A stretch of DNA of 64,000 nucleotides from Desulfonatronum thioautotrophicum (GCF_000934745.1 NZ_JYNO01000018.1:1-64000); one strand, 5' to 3'; shown: positions 16,561-25,373, numbered from the stretch's first letter. Numbers and translations are program-made. The notes: generated by a model not told the origin, from the letters alone.

Positions 16561-18393
16561 CTAGTACAACGGCAGCAGCAGCGGGACAAGAATGACGGAA
16601 ACGAGCATCACGATGAAGCTGAACGGCACTCCGATCTTTACGAAATCACCGAATTTGTAGTTGCCGGGGACCACGACCAGCGTGTTCACGGGCGATGAGA
16701 TCGGAGTCATGAATGCAGTCGATGCAGCCAGCGCCACGATCATGGCGAAAGGATAGGGCGAGGCGCCCATGTCGTTGGCGATGGCGAGGGCGATGGGGGC
16801 CATAAGAACCGCGGTGGCGGTGTTGGAAATGAAAAGTCCAAGCATAGCCGTGATCAAAAAGACGCTGCCCAACACCACATGGGGTCCAGCATAGCCGATC
16901 GTCGCCATCAAGGCTTCGGCGGCCAAATCGACTCCTCCGGTGCGCTGCAGCGCGAGCGAAAACGGGAGCATGCCGACGATAAGGATCAGGCTCTTCCAAT
17001 GGATGCAGCGGTAGGCGCTCTCGAAATCGACACAGCGCAGCGCGCCCATCAGAAGACAAGCGATTAATGCGGCCTGAACATTCGGGATGATGCCGCTGAT
17101 CATCAAGCCCACCATCAGCAGGAGGCAGGCGATCGCGTGGGGTGCTTTGTCGGGAGCCGGCAACATCTGATCCAGTTCAACCGGCAGGTTAAGGATAACC
17201 AGTCTGGAGGCATCGGTCTGCAAGGATTGAATCTGCTTCCAAGTTCCAAGGACGAGCAGCGTGTCGCCGACTTGCAGTTTTTCAGCCAAGAAGTTGCCCT
17301 CATAGGCGTCCTTGCCGCGACGCAGGCCGATCACCGTTAATCCGAAACGGGTTCGAATATGGGACTCGGTGATGGTTTTGTCGGCCAGCTCCGAGTTCGC
17401 CCCGAGCATGACTTCCGCCATGCCGATTTCCTGTGACCGGTCGGTAAAATATTCGCCGGTGAGCGGCAGCATTTCGAGCGCGTACTTGTCCCACAAGGAA
17501 CCGACAGGGGAATCCCCGCGGAAAAAGTCTATAAACAAGATGTCGTCAGCCTGGATTTCGGTGTTCGGCGTCGGGCTGAGAAGTTTGCGGGAGGACTGGA
17601 AACGGCGGTCAATTGCGATGATGCTCACGCCCAATTCGTTTCGCAGGTCGAGTTCCCGGATGGTTTTTCCCACCAGGGGCGATCGGTTTGGAACACGGAC
17701 CCGTTGCTCGCGGGCCGCCAGCTTGTATTCCTGGACCCAGTCGAGAAGCGTGGGACGACGGCTGACCTTGCTCTCTCCTCCGGAGCTGGAGGCCAGCCAG
17801 CGGCGCGCAAACAGCATGTAAAGGATGCCGAACACGAGAATGATGGATCCAAAGGGAGTCATGCTGAAGAAATGAAAACCCTCAAAGCCCTGGCGGATAA
17901 GTTCACTGTTGACCACCAGATTGGGCGCGGTCCCCACCAGGGTCATCATGCCGCTGATGAGCGCGGCAACGCTCATCGGCATCATCAGGCGACTGGCCGA
18001 CATGCCGGTGCTCTGCGCGATGCGGATCGCCACGGGGATGAAAATGGCAATGACGCCGGTCGAACTCATCACTGATCCGAGAATGCCCACCGCCAGCATG
18101 AGCAGGATGAGCAGGCGGGTTTCGCTATTGCCTGCCTTGACGGCAAGCCAGTCTCCCAGCCTTTGCGCCACGCCGGTCCGCACCAACCCCTCGCCCATCA
18201 CGAACAAGGCGGCAATGAGGACGATGTTCGGGTCGCTGAAACCCGCGAGCGCCTCGCCCATGGTGATCACTCCGGTAAAGGGCAGCACCACGATCATGAT
18301 CAGTGCTACGGCATCCATGCGAGGCCTGTTGATCACGAACATGACCACGGCGGCAAAGAGCAGGGCGAGGACAAGAAGTAGGTCAGTATTCAT
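16561..18393 (-). CDS. SLC13/DASS-type permease with two RCK_C (TrkA-C) domains
   Basis: About 610 residues. Membrane bundle 1 (about 1-190: NTDLLLVLALLFAAVVMFVIN, FSDPNIVLIAALFVMGEGLVRTG, SSTGVIAIFIPVAIRIA, LVGTAPNLVVNSELI) and bundle 2 (about 430-610, with SNTATAVLMAPIALAIANDMGAS and [14 protein letters not shown]) carry the S-N-T-A and S-S-P-V-N-T motifs of sodium/anion symporters. Between them are two TrkA-C-like modules (VRVPNRSPLVGKTIRELDLRNELGVSIIAI and ANSELADKTITESHIRTRFGLTVIGL). Such SLC13 proteins move di- or tricarboxylates, sulfate or similar anions; which one is not evident. ATG at 18393 (MNTDLLLV) fits the family; the longer frame crosses a tandem repeat. Its 3' end is duplicated at 23653-23913. 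Confidence 0.87.
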   Translation of the reverse strand: MNTDLLLVLALLFAAVVMFVINRPRMDAVALIMIVVLPFTGVITMGEALAGFSDPNIVLIAALFVMGEGLVRTGVAQRLGDWLAVKAGNSETRLLILLMLAVGILGSVMSSTGVIAIFIPVAIRIAQSTGMSASRLMMPMSVAALISGMMTLVGTAPNLVVNSELIRQGFEGFHFFSMTPFGSIILVFGILYMLFARRWLASSSGGESKVSRRPTLLDWVQEYKLAAREQRVRVPNRSPLVGKTIRELDLRNELGVSIIAIDRRFQSSRKLLSPTPNTEIQADDILFIDFFRGDSPVGSLWDKYALEMLPLTGEYFTDRSQEIGMAEVMLGANSELADKTITESHIRTRFGLTVIGLRRGKDAYEGNFLAEKLQVGDTLLVLGTWKQIQSLQTDASRLVILNLPVELDQMLPAPDKAPHAIACLLLMVGLMISGIIPNVQAALIACLLMGALRCVDFESAYRCIHWKSLILIVGMLPFSLALQRTGGVDLAAEALMATIGYAGPHVVLGSVFLITAMLGLFISNTATAVLMAPIALAIANDMGASPYPFAMIVALAASTAFMTPISSPVNTLVVVPGNYKFGDFVKIGVPFSFIVMLVSVILVPLLLPLY

Positions 18394-18402
18394 GGGTGAT
18401 GA

Positions 18403-18487
18403 GGACTGGTATAAGGTTTTCTTAGACACCCAATTGGGGTTAAGTGGACTGGTATAGGGTTTTCTTGGACACCGAATTGGGGGTAAG
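18403..18487. repeat. Two-copy 43-bp tandem repeat
   Basis: GGACTGGTATAAGGTTTTCT... at 18403-18445 is repeated with about five changes at 18446-18487 (GGACTGGTATAGGGTTTTCT...). It lies directly before the SLC13 start codon, so it occupies that gene's leader or promoter region. The unit GGACTGGTATA-GGTTTTCTTGGACACC somewhat recalls an insertion-sequence end, but no transposase is near. Confidence 0.75.
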
Positions 18488-18596
18488 GCAAAACCCCCAG
18501 TGCCTTGTAACATATCGATATCACAGCTTTCTGCCTTCTGATCTCTTACTCCTGCAACGGACTTTTTGCAGGAGCATCCCAACAGTTACCCTGGAT

Positions 18597-19979
18597 TTAA
18601 AAATTATACAGAAAACCGATGACAGCCTTCCAGGCATTGTCCCTGGACCACTCGTCCCGATCCAGGGTGTTCAGCCTGTCCAGATCCAACTTGCCCCAAC
18701 CCAATTCCAGCCTGGCGGTCAAATTGTCATAGATCTTGTAATTGTGATCAAAGTTCACCTCAAAGTATTTGTCGTCCTTGGTGAACAGCTGTGTATTGGC
18801 TGAATCGTTGGTTCCTTGGGCGTACATGAATGTCAGGTCGTGGGTCAGCTTGTCGATGAACTGCATGCCTCCCAGCCTAAAGCCCAGAGCCCACATTCCG
18901 AGAGCACCTTGTTGGGCATAATAATCATCCAATAAACTTGCGCCGGGCAGGCTGGAAATGAAATTGCGGAAAATGCTGTCCGCACTGCCGAATCTGGAGC
19001 CGCTCAACCCGTAGGAAGACCCAATCCATGAGTCTCCATCCGTGTTGATCGTGGGCAACCGCTTGCTGTCCCCTCCACGGGAATAAGAGGAGTCTTCGCC
19101 TGTCTCGTACAAGAAGAACAGTTCAGGCGTGAACAGGTCCAATCCTTGGTACTGCGTGGAAATGTCAAAGATCCAACCGGATCCACTGAAGTTATCCGTG
19201 AAATCTACTGTGCCGTAGTTCACATTTCCCCGCAACTCGATGGGGTCTAATAAATTCACGGTAACGTTCAAGCCGGCAAACCATTGGTCGGCGTTCTTGA
19301 AGGGGTTCGGCTCCACCCCGTCGCCGAATATATCGTTGAGAAAGTCCTTCCCCCAGCGGGCATACACGCTGAAGGGGTTCAACCGCACGCCGTCCATCTT
19401 GATGGGCAGCACGGCAAAAAATACGTCCACTTCGTCGTCGATCTTGGTGTCAAAGGTTCCCTGAGTCCGGTCATAGGCGCGAGCCCAACCGGCGGTCAGA
19501 CCGACCATGTCGTTGAAGGGAATGGACGTGGCCAAGGCGGAATGATTGCCGGCCAGGATGTGCGTGCCATAGGTGCTGGGCAGGCTGAAAGGCAGCTTTC
19601 CAACCATGACAGCGGCATCGGTATTCGGAACCTTGAAGTTCAGGTACAGTTGCCGGGCGGTTACGGACGAGTTGGCGTTGTTGATTTCGCCGCCGCCAAG
19701 ACCCCATTTGATGTTACCGGCCTGCAACTGAATGACGCCCCTCAGGTTCTCGCTGGCAACGAACTCGAAGGCAACCCGAGCCCGGTGCATCCCCAAAAAT
19801 GTATCCTTTTCAGAATCCTCCCACTTACCGGTGGATTCGTTGAATGCCCGCTCAAAATTCTCCACATAGTTGATATGAAAGCGCCATTGGCCAGAAACCT
19901 TGAGTTCCACGGCAGCGGCAATGCTTGCATGCCCAAGCATCAATGCGGCCAGAAAAATTACAGCTAATACCCTCTTCAT
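18597..19979 (-). CDS. Desulfovibrio-type outer-membrane homotrimeric porin
   Basis: 460 residues with a classic signal peptide (MKRVLAVIFLAALMLGHASIAAA, cleavage before VELKVSG) and a 16-strand-like porin barrel: VSGQWRFHINYVENFERAF, ARVAFEFVASENLRGVIQLQAGNIKWG, FNDMVGLTAGWARAYD, FSVYARWGKDFL, and a C-terminal strand AWKAVIGFLYNF ending in Phe. The pattern (KVSGxWRF start, NIKWG segment) is that of the general porin abundant in Desulfovibrio outer membranes. AAGGAGG lies 6 nt before the ATG at 19979, so expression is probably high. It allows passive entry of small solutes and sits upstream of the SLC13 permease gene, both in one direction. Repeat copy C lies in its leader region. Confidence 0.85.
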   Translation of the reverse strand: MKRVLAVIFLAALMLGHASIAAAVELKVSGQWRFHINYVENFERAFNESTGKWEDSEKDTFLGMHRARVAFEFVASENLRGVIQLQAGNIKWGLGGGEINNANSSVTARQLYLNFKVPNTDAAVMVGKLPFSLPSTYGTHILAGNHSALATSIPFNDMVGLTAGWARAYDRTQGTFDTKIDDEVDVFFAVLPIKMDGVRLNPFSVYARWGKDFLNDIFGDGVEPNPFKNADQWFAGLNVTVNLLDPIELRGNVNYGTVDFTDNFSGSGWIFDISTQYQGLDLFTPELFFLYETGEDSSYSRGGDSKRLPTINTDGDSWIGSSYGLSGSRFGSADSIFRNFISSLPGASLLDDYYAQQGALGMWALGFRLGGMQFIDKLTHDLTFMYAQGTNDSANTQLFTKDDKYFEVNFDHNYKIYDNLTARLELGWGKLDLDRLNTLDRDEWSRDNAWKAVIGFLYNF

Positions 19980-20030
19980 GGTTTTCCTCCTTTTGCGCAA
20001 GTTGAACAATTGAGCTTTGATGCTGAATTC

Positions 20031-20300
20031 AACCTTTCCTTGGATTGGAACGGAAGGTCTTTACGGGGTTACTCGGTCCATCGATGTGTACCGTGGAATT
20101 TCCAACTTTCATGCCATGGGACCTTATACCTGGACCACATTTTCAACAAATTGATATATTAATATTTTAATTTACTTGAAGTGCGCAATAAGGCCAGTCG
20201 GCCCATGGATCTTTCGCGAAATATCACGAATGTGTTGCATGTCGCAAAAAAGAGGCGGGCGCAAAAAGTTCTTTTGCGCCCGGCATTGGGTGGATAACGG
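20031..20300 (-). repeat. Intergenic repeat, copy C (upstream of the porin gene)
   Basis: Nearly identical to copy B over the core (20101-20118), the AT-rich spacer, the CGCGAAATATCACGAATGTG block and the GGGCGC/GCGCCC hairpin (20256-20281). Its proximal end, CAACCTTTCCTTGGATTGGAACGG, matches copy D. Similarity to B stops at about 20300; the rest up to the MscS-type gene (20431) shows nothing recognisable. Confidence 0.88.
20101..20118 (-). promoter_or_regulatory. Sigma-54-like core in repeat copy C
   Basis: Same 18-nt core as in the other copies. Predicted start of transcription lies about 110 nt before the porin ATG. The -12 block reads TTGG rather than TTGC. Confidence 0.3.
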
Positions 20301-20430
20301 AATACGAGGGACGGAAAATCGATCTGATGGAACAAAGAAGCGCTGAGCCAGGGCCAAACGAGGTCTATGCCCGAATTCCATCTCCGGGTTCCGCTGAACT
20401 GGGGGATGGGGCCACGTTACATTATCTTGC

Positions 20431-22941
20431 TCACTTCCTGGCGTTTTTCCTCTTTTTGCCTGCCTGCAACTGATCGTCTTCATCCAGAAGAGCCACCGCG
20501 GCAGCGGCAGCGGCTTCAATGAGCATCAACTGATCTGGGCTGAGTGTATGGCGTGCCTTTTGATCGGAGGTTTGCGCGGCTGGAGTCGGTACTGTTGTGC
20601 TTGGGGAACTGCCATCCTGGGCAACCGCACCGCCCTGATCGTCCGTGCTTGAGGGCAGATCCTGCTTTGGTTCCTGGACTGCCGGTTCCGGAGGTGAAGG
20701 ATTGGCGAGACCAAGCTTGGACAGGTCTCCCAGGTCGATTTTCACAGCCCTGCAGGCAAACTCGATGCCTTTTTCGGCCAGGGCCTTCCGGAGGCGTTCC
20801 AAGGATTCCCGCTTGATCCGGAACTGGGTGCCGGGCTTGGCCGTAAACTTAATCCCGAACTGCATGATCGAGTCCTGGATGCTTCTGCATCCCTGGGATT
20901 TCAGCGGCTGAAGCATGTTGGGCCCCATTTCCGGGTCAGCCATGATGGACTTGTTCACCTCTTTGACCACCTTCTTGACCAGAGCGGGGTCAGTGCCCAG
21001 GGGCAATGGAATTCTGTATTTCACGGTCATGGGGCCGCGGGTGAAGTTGGTCACCGACTTTATGCCCCCATAGGGGACCACGTTGAGCGAGCCGAGAAAA
21101 TGGCGAAGGTGAATTGTGCGCAGCGACATCTTTTCAACGTATCCTTCCCTGTCGTCCATCCTCACATAGTCGCCCACGCGAAAGGTGTCGTCCATCAGAA
21201 AGAAAACCCCGGCCACGATGTCCTTGACCAGGGACTGGGAGCCCAACCCGATGGCCAGGCCGAAAATGCTCGCCCCGGCCAGCATCGGCCCGATGTTCAG
21301 TCCGAGGGAGGACAGCACGATCAGGAAGGTGACCACGAGCAAAAAAACGCCCACGGTTTTCTTGAACAACGGGAGCAAGGTTTTTGTGCGGGCAAGTGAC
21401 CCGCCGGGGTCTTTTCCTTCAGGGACTGTCTGAAGTCTCCGCTCGATAGAACTCTTGATGAATTCCCAGATCAGATGCACCACGAGCAGGGTAAAGAAAA
21501 TCTCCAGTGCCGCACGGGTCACGGCTTCGCCCAGGGGGAGGCTTATGCCCCGAAATTTCAGGAGAAAGGTGACAAGCACAAAGGCGATAACCAGACGGAC
21601 GGCCCGGCGCGCAACAGGGAGTTTCTGCTTGATCGCGGCAAGGGGGATGATGCTGTCGTCGCCTTTTTGGTCACCACTTTGAGCACCTGCTGCTTCATCA
21701 ACCCCTGGCTCTGTTTTCAAGGCGTCTGCAGGAGCCGGCGCATCGTTTTTTTTCTCATCAGAGATTCTTCGAAACAGGAGTTGGACCAGTTCATCCAGAA
21801 GAAAGTACAGAGGAACGATGATCAGGCTGCCGACATAGGTGAACCCGGGACTTGGCTGGCCGGTGACCCAAAGGCGAAGAACCCAGTATGCGGTGACCAG
21901 GAAGAAATAGAGAATTGCCCCCAGATGCCAAAGGTTGGCGAACATCAGGCGCAACGTGGTCGGATTGTCCGGGTCGGGTGCATTCTCCCGAATCGTTTGG
22001 GCTACGGTATTCTTGAAATACAAGATCGCCGCGATGATCAGGATGCCGAGGACGCTCTCCTTGATGGTGGCCAGCAGGAGAATCACCCCATCGTCACCAT
22101 GGGCCTTTGCGACCATCTCGTACAGGATGCGGGTGGTCAGGCCGGCAATGACCGTGGCCCTGATCCAGTTGTAGACCTGGGATGTCGTTGCGTCGCCAAG
22201 CCGCATCAACCGCAAGTTTTGGTGGTGCGGCGCCAGAAAAAAACCCGCGACCAGAAAGACGATCCGCGCGGCAATGATCGCTTCCAAAATGAGGCTCAGA
22301 AACAACCTGGGTGGGCTGTCCGACGCATGCAGCAGGACCAGGATCAAAATGGAGCCCACAGCGAAAGCCAGCACGTTCAGACTGCGCAAAATGGTGTGCA
22401 GGATGTTCAGGGCGACTTTGTTCAGAAATCCTCTACTTTCGGATTCAGGTACGTTGCTGATTGCCGGCCTGACCCTGCGCCGGAAGATCCATTCCGCCAG
22501 CAAACCGGCGCCGATCATCAGCAGCAGGCTGCCCATAAGGCCCAGAAAGCCCAGAAAACCTCGACCATCCGTGGCCAGGGCCAGCGCGCGGAACAGCTCT
22601 CCACCTGTTTTGGGCACTGCCGCGGCGATTGTCCGCAGGTTCTCGCCCATCAGATAAACCTTTTCCCGGACTCGCTCGGAAAACGTCGGAACGATGAGCT
22701 CCGTCTCGTCCCTGGCCTGGGCTTCCTGATGCAACCTGGCCAGCAGCTGTTCACGGACCTGGACGTCGCTCAGCCTGGCCACTTCGGCATCAATCTGTTC
22801 CGGCGGAAGATCACCCAGGAGTCCTTGCTCTGAAGGCGTCGGGGTCTCTTGCGGTAACCCAAGGGCATCGGTCGACAGAACGTTGATAATGCCTAAAAGC
22901 AGAAACAATGCGAGGACGATTCGAAACGGTAATTTTCTCAT
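20431..22941 (-). CDS. MscS-family mechanosensitive channel, large multi-TM form
   Basis: 836 residues. A signal-like N-terminus (MRKLPFRIVLALFLLLGIINVLS) is followed by a periplasmic segment with SEQGLLGDLPPEQIDAEVARLSDVQV, then about ten membrane segments (about 140-560), and the MscS core: pore helix region GPMLAGASIFGLAIGLGSQSLVKDIVAGVFF and beta domain VGDYVRMDDREGYVEKMSLRTIHLRHFLGSLNVVPYGGI. The tail (after about 735) is Pro/Gln/Ser-rich and ends in a basic KKRKNARK. This size and layout is MscK/YbiO-like. Such channels release osmolytes on hypo-osmotic shock. GAGGAAACC precedes the ATG at 22941. Repeat copy D lies upstream. Confidence 0.88.
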   Translation of the reverse strand: MRKLPFRIVLALFLLLGIINVLSTDALGLPQETPTPSEQGLLGDLPPEQIDAEVARLSDVQVREQLLARLHQEAQARDETELIVPTFSERVREKVYLMGENLRTIAAAVPKTGGELFRALALATDGRGFLGFLGLMGSLLLMIGAGLLAEWIFRRRVRPAISNVPESESRGFLNKVALNILHTILRSLNVLAFAVGSILILVLLHASDSPPRLFLSLILEAIIAARIVFLVAGFFLAPHHQNLRLMRLGDATTSQVYNWIRATVIAGLTTRILYEMVAKAHGDDGVILLLATIKESVLGILIIAAILYFKNTVAQTIRENAPDPDNPTTLRLMFANLWHLGAILYFFLVTAYWVLRLWVTGQPSPGFTYVGSLIIVPLYFLLDELVQLLFRRISDEKKNDAPAPADALKTEPGVDEAAGAQSGDQKGDDSIIPLAAIKQKLPVARRAVRLVIAFVLVTFLLKFRGISLPLGEAVTRAALEIFFTLLVVHLIWEFIKSSIERRLQTVPEGKDPGGSLARTKTLLPLFKKTVGVFLLVVTFLIVLSSLGLNIGPMLAGASIFGLAIGLGSQSLVKDIVAGVFFLMDDTFRVGDYVRMDDREGYVEKMSLRTIHLRHFLGSLNVVPYGGIKSVTNFTRGPMTVKYRIPLPLGTDPALVKKVVKEVNKSIMADPEMGPNMLQPLKSQGCRSIQDSIMQFGIKFTAKPGTQFRIKRESLERLRKALAEKGIEFACRAVKIDLGDLSKLGLANPSPPEPAVQEPKQDLPSSTDDQGGAVAQDGSSPSTTVPTPAAQTSDQKARHTLSPDQLMLIEAAAAAAVALLDEDDQLQAGKKRKNARK

Positions 22942-22984
22942 GGTTTCCTCGTAATTACTCAAAAAGCCGGGCAAACTCTGACAT

Positions 22985-23100
22985 TGTCTCTGTCCCTGGA
23001 TTCCCGCCTGTACGCCACAGGCAGGCCTGCGCGGGAATGGCTGAAAATGGCATGTGCTCCCAAGCTCGTCATGCCCGAGAAGGCGGGTATCCAGGTCGCT
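22985..23100. repeat. Two dispersed CTGGATTCCCGC-type palindromic repeats
   Basis: CTGGATTCCCGCCTG...GCGCGGGAATGGC (about 22997-23042) and GTCATGCCCGAGAAGGCGGGTATCCAG (about 23067-23093) look like the widespread intergenic 'GTCATTCCCGCGAAAGCGGGAATCCAG' family, in opposite orientations. Identification is from memory of that family. Confidence 0.5.
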
Positions 23101-23130
23101 TTTTCTCGGATGAGGTGAGTAGATACGCCG

Positions 23131-23420
23131 AATTCAGCCTTTCCTTGAGATTGGAACGAAGGCTTTACGGATTACACTGTCCTTCGCTGTGTGCCATGGA
23201 ATATCCAACTTTCATGCCATGGAACATCATTCCTTGATCACACTTTTTATAAACTCAAAATGTTAATAATTTCAGTATTTTGAAGTGTAGCAAAGGGGCC
23301 GTCGGCCTGTAGATCATCTGCGAAATATCGTGAAAGTGTTGCTTATCGCAAAAAAAATAAATCCGTGTAAAAAGCCCTTTTGCACCCAGCAGAAGGTGGA
23401 GGACAGATAATCGGATGGTT
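23131..23420 (-). repeat. Intergenic repeat, copy D (upstream of the MscS-type gene)
   Basis: The core is at 23214-23231 and fully conserved; the middle and distal parts have diverged more than B and C. From 23390 on, similarity continues with the region downstream of copy B (both have AGCCCATAA, TTGGAATACGGAC, CAGCTGTATCCAGCT, GATTCGCTGAAAAAA and CGATCGCGCGTTTCTAGTACAACGGC), right into the truncated SLC13 copy. No gene lies in 22942-23652. Confidence 0.85.
23214..23231 (-). promoter_or_regulatory. Sigma-54-like core in repeat copy D
   Basis: Same 18-nt core as A-C. It lies about 270 nt before the MscS-type ATG, farther than in the other copies. Confidence 0.25.
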
Positions 23421-23652
23421 CCATAATGAGCCCCAGCCCATAATGCAGGAGTTCAAACTTTTTGCAGTTTCCTCAAAAAGTTGGAATACGGACCTCTGCG
23501 GCACGATCAGCTGTATCCAGCTTCGGCTACAGTCCAGGCCGATGGAAGAAAAGGAAATTTAAGGATGGGTGGACGATTCGCTGAAAAAACTTGCGTGTCA
23601 AAACAGACATGCCCTCCACAAACTTGTCTTGAATGCTGACGATCGCGCGTTT

Positions 23653-23913
23653 CTAGTACAACGGCAGCAGCAGTGGGACAAGAATCACGGAAACGAGCAT
23701 TACGATGAAACTGAAGGGTACTCCGATTTTTACGAAATCAATAAATTTATAGTTGCCAGGGACCACGACCAGCGTGATCACGGGTGATGAAATCGGCGTC
23801 ATGAATGCAGTCGATGCCGCCAGCGCGACGATCATGGCGAAAGGATAGGGCGAGGCGCCCAGGTCATTGGCGATGGCGAGGGTGATGGGTGCCATGAGGA
23901 CTGCCGGTGGCGA
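23653..23913 (-). pseudogene. Truncated 3' copy of the SLC13 permease gene
   Basis: Encodes about 83 residues matching the C-terminus of the 16561-18393 permease with only about four differences (Thr/Ala, Leu/Met, Ile/Asn, Ile/Gly), including the shared ending [12 protein letters not shown] and stop. One change removes the Asn of the S-S-P-V-N-T ion-site motif (here V-I-T). Homology stops abruptly near 23907-23913 after GGTGGCG, where a one-base insertion also occurs. The other 85% of the gene is absent and no start or ribosome-binding site is evident. It is the remnant of a duplication that also copied the intergenic repeat. Confidence 0.9.
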
Positions 23914-23968
23914 CATTCTTTATTTATGACAAATTAGCGAACCATTTCTTGCGAAAGATGGCGGGAAT

Positions 23969-24529
23969 TCAGGCACCTGCTTCCAGTTCGTCAAGCACAG
24001 GGCGAATTACAGGCAGGACGGCGGCCACGATGGCATCCACGCCGGCCTCGTTGGGGTGCAGCCCATCGGGCAGAGTCAAGTGCATGTTGCCAACAATTCC
24101 CGGAAGAAAATCAGGAACCAGAGGCACGCTCTGCTCCTGGGCGATTTCCTGATAAAGGCCATGAAACCGGGCATCATATTCCTCATCCCCGCCTGTCAGG
24201 GATCGAACTCCGGCCAGAAGCACCCGCGCGCCGGCTTTTCGGCTTGTATTGATGATCTGTTCCAGATTCGCCTTGATCTCGCCCACCGCAACCCCTTGAT
24301 ACCAGTCGTTGGTTCCGAATTCGACCAGCACCACGTGGGGTTGGTGAGCCAGGAGCGGACCGAGGCGGCGCAGGCCGTCACGAGCTGTATCCCCGGACAC
24401 GCCGCCGTCAATCACCCGGACATCCCGACCCTCTTGCCGCAGCGCCTGTTCCAACCTGGATGCAAAGGATGCATTCGGGGCAAGACCGTACCCTGTAGTC
24501 AAACTATCACCCAAAGCCAAAATTCTCAT
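23969..24529 (-). CDS. TesA-like SGNH-hydrolase (arylesterase/lysophospholipase)
   Basis: About 186 residues with all SGNH blocks: block I MRILALGDSLTTGYGL with nucleophile Ser9, block II Gly in DGGVSGDTARDG, block III GTNDWYQG, and block V DGLHPN with Asp155 and His158. TesA of E. coli has the same size and signature, but here no signal peptide is present, so it is probably cytoplasmic. The second of two adjacent ATGs (24529) has better spacing to GGAG. It follows 75 nt after the acetolactate decarboxylase gene in the same direction. It likely hydrolyses esters or thioesters; substrate unknown. Confidence 0.88.
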   Translation of the reverse strand: MRILALGDSLTTGYGLAPNASFASRLEQALRQEGRDVRVIDGGVSGDTARDGLRRLGPLLAHQPHVVLVEFGTNDWYQGVAVGEIKANLEQIINTSRKAGARVLLAGVRSLTGGDEEYDARFHGLYQEIAQEQSVPLVPDFLPGIVGNMHLTLPDGLHPNEAGVDAIVAAVLPVIRPVLDELEAGA

Positions 24530-24603
24530 CATGACTCCTCAACGCAACCATCTCTCGCCCTTGTTTCCGAAAGCGCGCGGAATCCCAAGGACATCCGCCT
24601 GGG

Positions 24604-25344
24604 TTACTGTTTTTGTTCCAACTCTGCCTGGCGCAAATCCTGGGACGAATCCCGGCTCAGGTCCGCGGTCAGGTAGTCCATGGTTACGGGGAGGTCCATG
24701 TGCAGACTGCGCAGAATTTGGATGCCGATGCGGGCGCGCATGGCCCGGCACTGGAGCAAGTGTCCACCGCAGGTCCTGTCCTGGGAAATAAAGTGCAGAT
24801 GCACCCCGGGAACGCTCAGAGAGGACATGAACTTGGGGGTGTAGAAGCCGGCCAGGGTGCCGGAGAGATTGTTCATCGCGAATGTGGACTGGTCCCTGGT
24901 CGCTTCCACAAGTGGGCGGAAGTGGTCCTGCCGGGGTACGCAACGGGTGCGTACAAACTCAAAATCGCCATCAATTCTGATAGCATACATCATGTTCGGC
25001 GAGGGAAAACTGTTCTCCAGCAAGGCCATCAGGGCTTCAAAATCCACGAAACCCGTAACGACCTCCTCAAAAGTCAGCTCCCGAAAAAAACAGGCGCAGG
25101 CAAAGGGCGTCAGCACCGCGTCATCCGGTCTGCGCACCTCGCCGGCTCCAGTGATCTGAAAGGCCGTGCCCCCCAACAAGACCAGTTCCCCGTCCAGATC
25201 GTTGAATGTGCCCAGGCCGAAATCCCCGTGTTCCTTGAGCTGGCCCAATGTCGTGTTCTGGCGATAAATGCCCTCCACCAGGGCGTTCACCGGGGCGGAA
25301 AGATACAGGGTGTCCTGATCCGGCACCCGCGTGGTCACTGCCAT
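24604..25344 (-). CDS. budA: Alpha-acetolactate decarboxylase
   Basis: 246 residues of the BudA/AlsD family, which turns (S)-2-acetolactate into (R)-acetoin. Visible signatures: SAPVNALVEGIYRQNTTLGQLKEHGDFGLGTFNDLDGELVLLGG near the start, FPSPNMMYAIRIDGDF, and the zinc-binding block VPGVHLHFISQDRTCGGHLL with its His ligands, plus a Glu earlier in strand position. A GAGGAGG site precedes the ATG. No acetolactate synthase or butanediol dehydrogenase gene is in the window, so the pathway is incomplete here. It lies between the SGNH esterase and UDP-glucuronate decarboxylase genes, all on the minus strand with short gaps. Confidence 0.92.
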   Translation of the reverse strand: MAVTTRVPDQDTLYLSAPVNALVEGIYRQNTTLGQLKEHGDFGLGTFNDLDGELVLLGGTAFQITGAGEVRRPDDAVLTPFACACFFRELTFEEVVTGFVDFEALMALLENSFPSPNMMYAIRIDGDFEFVRTRCVPRQDHFRPLVEATRDQSTFAMNNLSGTLAGFYTPKFMSSLSVPGVHLHFISQDRTCGGHLLQCRAMRARIGIQILRSLHMDLPVTMDYLTADLSRDSSQDLRQAELEQKQ

Positions 25345-25373
25345 ACAGACCTCCTCTGTTTTGCGCAGCCGAA

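Noticed and set aside
18403-18487. Insertion-sequence remnant
   Set aside because: No transposase, no opposite end and no target duplication are visible; described only as a tandem repeat.
18394-18582. 63-residue N-terminal extension of the SLC13 permease
   Set aside because: It is encoded by the 43-bp tandem repeat and precedes the membrane segment that normally starts the family.
21475-22833. 452-codon open frame antisense to the MscS-type gene
   Set aside because: Composition (Gln, Arg, Asp rich) and complete overlap with a well-supported gene mark it as a shadow.
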